A DNA stretch of 64,000 nt from Pratylenchus scribneri (taxonomy: Eukaryota > Nematoda > Chromadorea > Rhabditida > Pratylenchidae), in the NCBI GenBank assembly GCA_030063045.1, contig JAQSEB010000032.1, forward strand, positions 1,364,001 through 1,428,000, read 5' to 3'. Positions 61,175-64,000 of the stretch are shown here, piece by piece (position 1 is the first letter of the stretch; the number at the start of each line of letters is the position of its first letter). The notes under the pieces were generated by a model. It saw only the letters and a program-made list of their open reading frames with translations, was not told the DNA's origin and made no database searches. Position numbers and translations under genes: made by a program.

Positions 61175-61340
61175 TGAAGAATGGGCAAATTCATACAGTG
61201 ATCACAAATTTTAACAGAAAAACCTCCAATTTTGGGCCCAAACCTATCCATAAATTCCCACATTTTTGTTGCCCAAACATTTAGAATTTTAACATTTATT
61301 TGTCCCCAAAACGTGCATATCAATCAACATTCACAATATA

Positions 61341-61346
61341 AATAAA
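61341..61346 (+). terminator. poly(A) signal of ttx-3
   Basis: AATAAA about 165 bp after the stop codon. Confidence 0.55.
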
Positions 61347-61494
61347 TTTTAATTAATTTCCAACTTTGAATATGCTTGGAACAAAAATAATTTTGGTCTG
61401 TTATTCGCGCAAAAAAAAATTGATTAGATTTGATACTCAAATTTCTTCAACACATTATCCAAAAGAAAATTAAATAAAAAAAATTTTGGTTAGA

Positions 61495-61888
61495 TAAATT
61501 CCGCCTGTTTTGTGTTTTCGCTTAGAATAATTCCGCCTGTTTTGTGTTTTCGCTTAGAATAATTCCGCCTGTTTTGTGTTTCCGCTTAGAATAATTCCGC
61601 CTGTTTTGTGTTTTCACTTAGAATAATTCCGCCTGTTTTGTGTTTTCGCTTAGAATAATTCCGCCTGTTTTGTGTTTTCACTTAGAATAATTCCGCCTGA
61701 TTTAAGAATAATTCCGCCTGTTTTGTGTTTTCGCTTAGAATAATTCCGCATGATTTAAGAATAATTCCGCCTGATTTAAGAATAATTCCGCCTGTTTTGT
61801 GTTTTCGCTTAGAATAATTCCGCCTGTTTTGTGTTTTCGCTTAGAATAATTCCGCCTGTTTTGTGTTTTCACTTAGAATAATTCCGCT
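61495..61888 (+). repeat. minisatellite array 3, downstream of ttx-3
   Basis: About 12 units of the same repeat in the same orientation, interrupted three times by a shortened GATTTAAGAATAATTCCGC variant. Confidence 0.95.
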
Positions 61889-62526
61889 AACTTCGCCGCA
61901 ATTTTTTCTGACGTTTTTCTACTCCCCACATAATACACTGATAAATTTTTTTATTCAATTAGGAATTAATTAATTAATTGAGTATTGGATGTTTCTCTTT
62001 TCTGCCATTTGTTTTATTTTTTAAATAAAAATATATTATATGATAATACAAAAGAGAATTATTTTCCTTAGTGATTTGAAGGCCAGTTTGATTAACTGTT
62101 GAAAAAAACGAGCAAAATACAGCGGCAAAACATTAATTTTCTAATTTATTTTTAGAAAATTTATTTTTTTGAAAAGGCTCATATAGCTATTTGCTCAGCT
62201 GCGCAGCCTTATTTGCCGAATTACCCATCCAATTCATTTCCTCTTTACACTTTTCCCTTCTCGAAGCAAATCACGCGTGTTATTTCCTGCAAAAATTCAT
62301 TGCTGATCTGCGATCATTGGTATATTTATATTTCAATTCATTCATTTGTTCCCATTTCAACATTCGAAAAATATTCTCATTCTCGGCATCAATTCGCCGA
62401 ATTCGACGACCTTCCCAGCCCAAAATGACCTAAAAAGAGGAAAAGGGATTGTTGATCGTTGATGCCCCCAAATATAAAAACTGTTTTGGATTACCTCCTA
62501 AAAATTTATTCTTAACCATTTTCAAA

Positions 62527-63455
62527 ATGTCCTCTTTCCCCTTTATTCTTTCCTTCCTAATTTTGTTGCCTCTTTTATTGAAACCAAATTCGGCATCGGC
62601 ATTAAGCAAGGAGGAAAATAAATTGGTTAAAAAAGGCGAAGAAGCTGAAAGAGAAGGAGGAGTCAATGCCACCGTACGAAGAGAAGTCCAATCATTTGCC
62701 AAAAACTTGATGAACATTTTTAATAACGAAACATCAACGGAAGAGAAAATGGAGGAAAAGGAGCAAATTGGAGAGAAAGTGGCTGAAAATAATTCACTGG
62801 TGGATGCCGAAAATGAAGGAGCATCGCCGCATCAAAATAAGTAAAAGAAGGCAGGAAATAGCTGGAATTGACTTAAATTTGTTTTTAGCCTGTAGCTCAA
62901 TCAATGAAGCATTTGCTAATATAGGAAGGCGATATGCCATTCGAAAGCTCAAAATGTCCTCTAAAAAATTGCTTCTAAATTTTTGAATTAAACAATAATT
63001 TTAGTGATGCCTTTTTACCAAAGAGAGTCGAATTATTTCCATTATAAATTCGAGGTCGTTTGGGAAATCAGAGCTTTTTATTCAAATTATTTCCTAATTT
63101 TAAAAAGTACAAATTTCACTTTATAGAGAAAATATTATGATTTCCAATAGTATATTGCCTTTACTAAATTGGTTGCTTCCTTTTTGAGCTTTAAGCCATA
63201 TTGAAGGATGCAATAATAATTAAATATAATAAAAATTAATATTTATTTAACCACAACAGAACCCGAAATCGACGTCAATATTATGGCTACTATAATCCAT
63301 ATGGATACTATGGATACGGATATGGAGGCGGATACGGATACGGATATGGGGGATATGGATACGGCTACGGAGGCTATGGTGGATATGGATACGGATATGG
63401 ATATGGCCGGACAATTTGCGGAATTCTTGGATGCTGGCGAATTCGCTTTGGATAG
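62527..63455 (+). CDS. secreted Gly/Tyr-rich peptide precursor with C-terminal RIRFG
   Basis: Exons 62527-62840 and 63260-63455 (169 aa, frame kept by AA|A). A hydrophobic signal peptide FPFILSFLILLPLLL ends near SASA (about 24). An acidic Lys/Glu-rich segment with two possible N-glycosylation sites follows to about 105. Then RNRRQYY and a run of YGYG/GGYGYGYG repeats resemble the Gly-rich caenacin/NLP-type antimicrobial peptides of worms. The end is unlike those: GRTICGILGCWRIRFG, with two cysteines four apart and a terminal Gly that could be an amidation donor. It could equally be a cuticle or eggshell structural protein. Poly(A) signal AATAAA at 63614. I do not recognise an exact family. 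Confidence 0.75.
62882..63203. repeat. foldback element family A, copy 16
   Basis: GGCGATATGCCATTCGAAAG and ATGTCCTCTAAAAAATTGCT in the left arm; TTTTTGAGCTTTAAGCCATA at the right. In the only intron of the Gly/Tyr-rich gene. Confidence 0.75.
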
Positions 63456-63613
63456 AAATGGAATTTGATGGGCAAAAAATGAATCACAAACACAAACAAA
63501 ATCCTTTACAAAAAAACATTCACTGGTCTCTAGTTTATTATTTTTTATATTTTATATTTTCCATTCATTATTTTCCCAAAAGATGGTTGTGTTTGGGCGA
63601 GATTAATGTCAAG

Positions 63614-63619
63614 AATAAA
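63614..63619 (+). terminator. poly(A) signal of Gly/Tyr-rich gene
   Basis: AATAAA about 160 bp after the stop codon. Confidence 0.5.
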
Positions 63620-63790
63620 TATGTGAAAATAATGCGATAATTTTGATAAAATGGGAATGAATGATTATTAATGGCTGATAATAGCCAAAAGAGTGTGAGA
63701 AAATATTTTCCCGAGAAAGGCCCACCCTCATTTTTGCTCCCATATTTCTCCCTCATTTCAAATTCACCCTCAAAGCTCAAATCAACAAAA

Positions 63791-64000
63791 ATGAGTCAAA
63801 TTCATTGGCAATTATTTTTTCTATTCTTCCTTTTAAAAGTGTCAAATGGTCAGCCACATCAATCGAATATATGGGAATTTGGAAAGAATTTAACCCTACA
63901 TTGGATATTCATCAATCAAAATGATGATGTTGAAGGCACTGTGGGAAATGACAAAGTGAAAGAGAATGGAATGTGTCCACCGGCAACCAACAATTATTGG
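63791..64000 (+). CDS. 5' end of a secreted protein (runs off window)
   Basis: ATG preceded by CAACAAAA. Seventy codons are visible, beginning with a hydrophobic signal peptide (WQLFFLFFLLKVSNG) and followed by a hydrophilic region with one NLT glycosylation site. No domain is recognisable from this length, and exon end and product are outside the window. Confidence 0.6.
   Translation, partial: MSQIHWQLFFLFFLLKVSNGQPHQSNIWEFGKNLTLHWIFINQNDDVEGTVGNDKVKENGMCPPATNNYW

Larger units (their letters stand above)
61175..62526. other. intergenic ttx-3 to Gly/Tyr-rich gene
   Basis: Holds the ttx-3 poly(A) signal (AATAAA, 61341-61346), minisatellite array 3 and a promoter-like region with AAATATAAAAAC (about 62470) some 55 bp upstream of the next ATG. 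No exon recognised. Confidence 0.55.

Overview
The window is eukaryotic and almost certainly from a nematode. It is AT-rich, its genes are cut by many 40-60 bp GT-AG introns, and the gene set fits nematodes: one Toll receptor with Toll-type double cysteine clusters (tol-1), an HRG-1 haem transporter, a TTX-3/Apterous LIM-homeodomain gene, and closely spaced same-strand genes that look like an operon. Several introns use GC-AG borders, a feature reported as frequent in cyst nematodes, so a tylenchid (clade IV) is my guess, not a demonstrated fact. All exon borders were set by hand from reading frame, splice dinucleotides and homology. For most genes the exon lengths add up to one uninterrupted frame.

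Layout. 1-1326 (-): 5' part of cystathionine beta-synthase. 2031-3858 (+): SLC7-type amino-acid transporter lacking its first helices. 4706-5419 (+): HRG-1 haem transporter. 5694-7582 (-): mitochondrial TRMT10C/MRPP1. 8158-17493 (+): eIF3j, thiamine pyrophosphokinase and LSD1, the first two junctions only about 200 bp apart. 14427-26760 (-): the complete tol-1 gene (17 exons), whose last four exons lie inside an LSD1 intron while the last LSD1 exons lie inside a tol-1 intron. 26761-40890: about 14 kb without recognisable genes between divergent tol-1 and a Caspr-like gene. 40891-53070 (+): a 25-exon Caspr/neurexin-IV-like receptor. 56667-61174 (+): ttx-3. 62527-63455 (+): a secreted Gly/Tyr-rich peptide precursor. 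63791-64000 (+): start of another secreted protein.

Repeats are a main theme from 19 kb onward. There are about 18 copies or part copies of a ~300 bp palindromic foldback element (family A), five of a second foldback family (B), three arrays of the same 31-32 bp minisatellite (one with a 1,066 bp higher-order period), one 154 bp inverted-repeat element with a TTAAAA duplication, two related tRNA-like (SINE-like) fragments and seven poly(G)/poly(C) tracts of 14-19 nt. Most sit in introns and leave the reading frames intact.

Functionally this is an ordinary chromosomal region with no single pathway. The most unusual structural points are the reciprocal interleaving of LSD1 and tol-1, and the density of foldback elements in introns.
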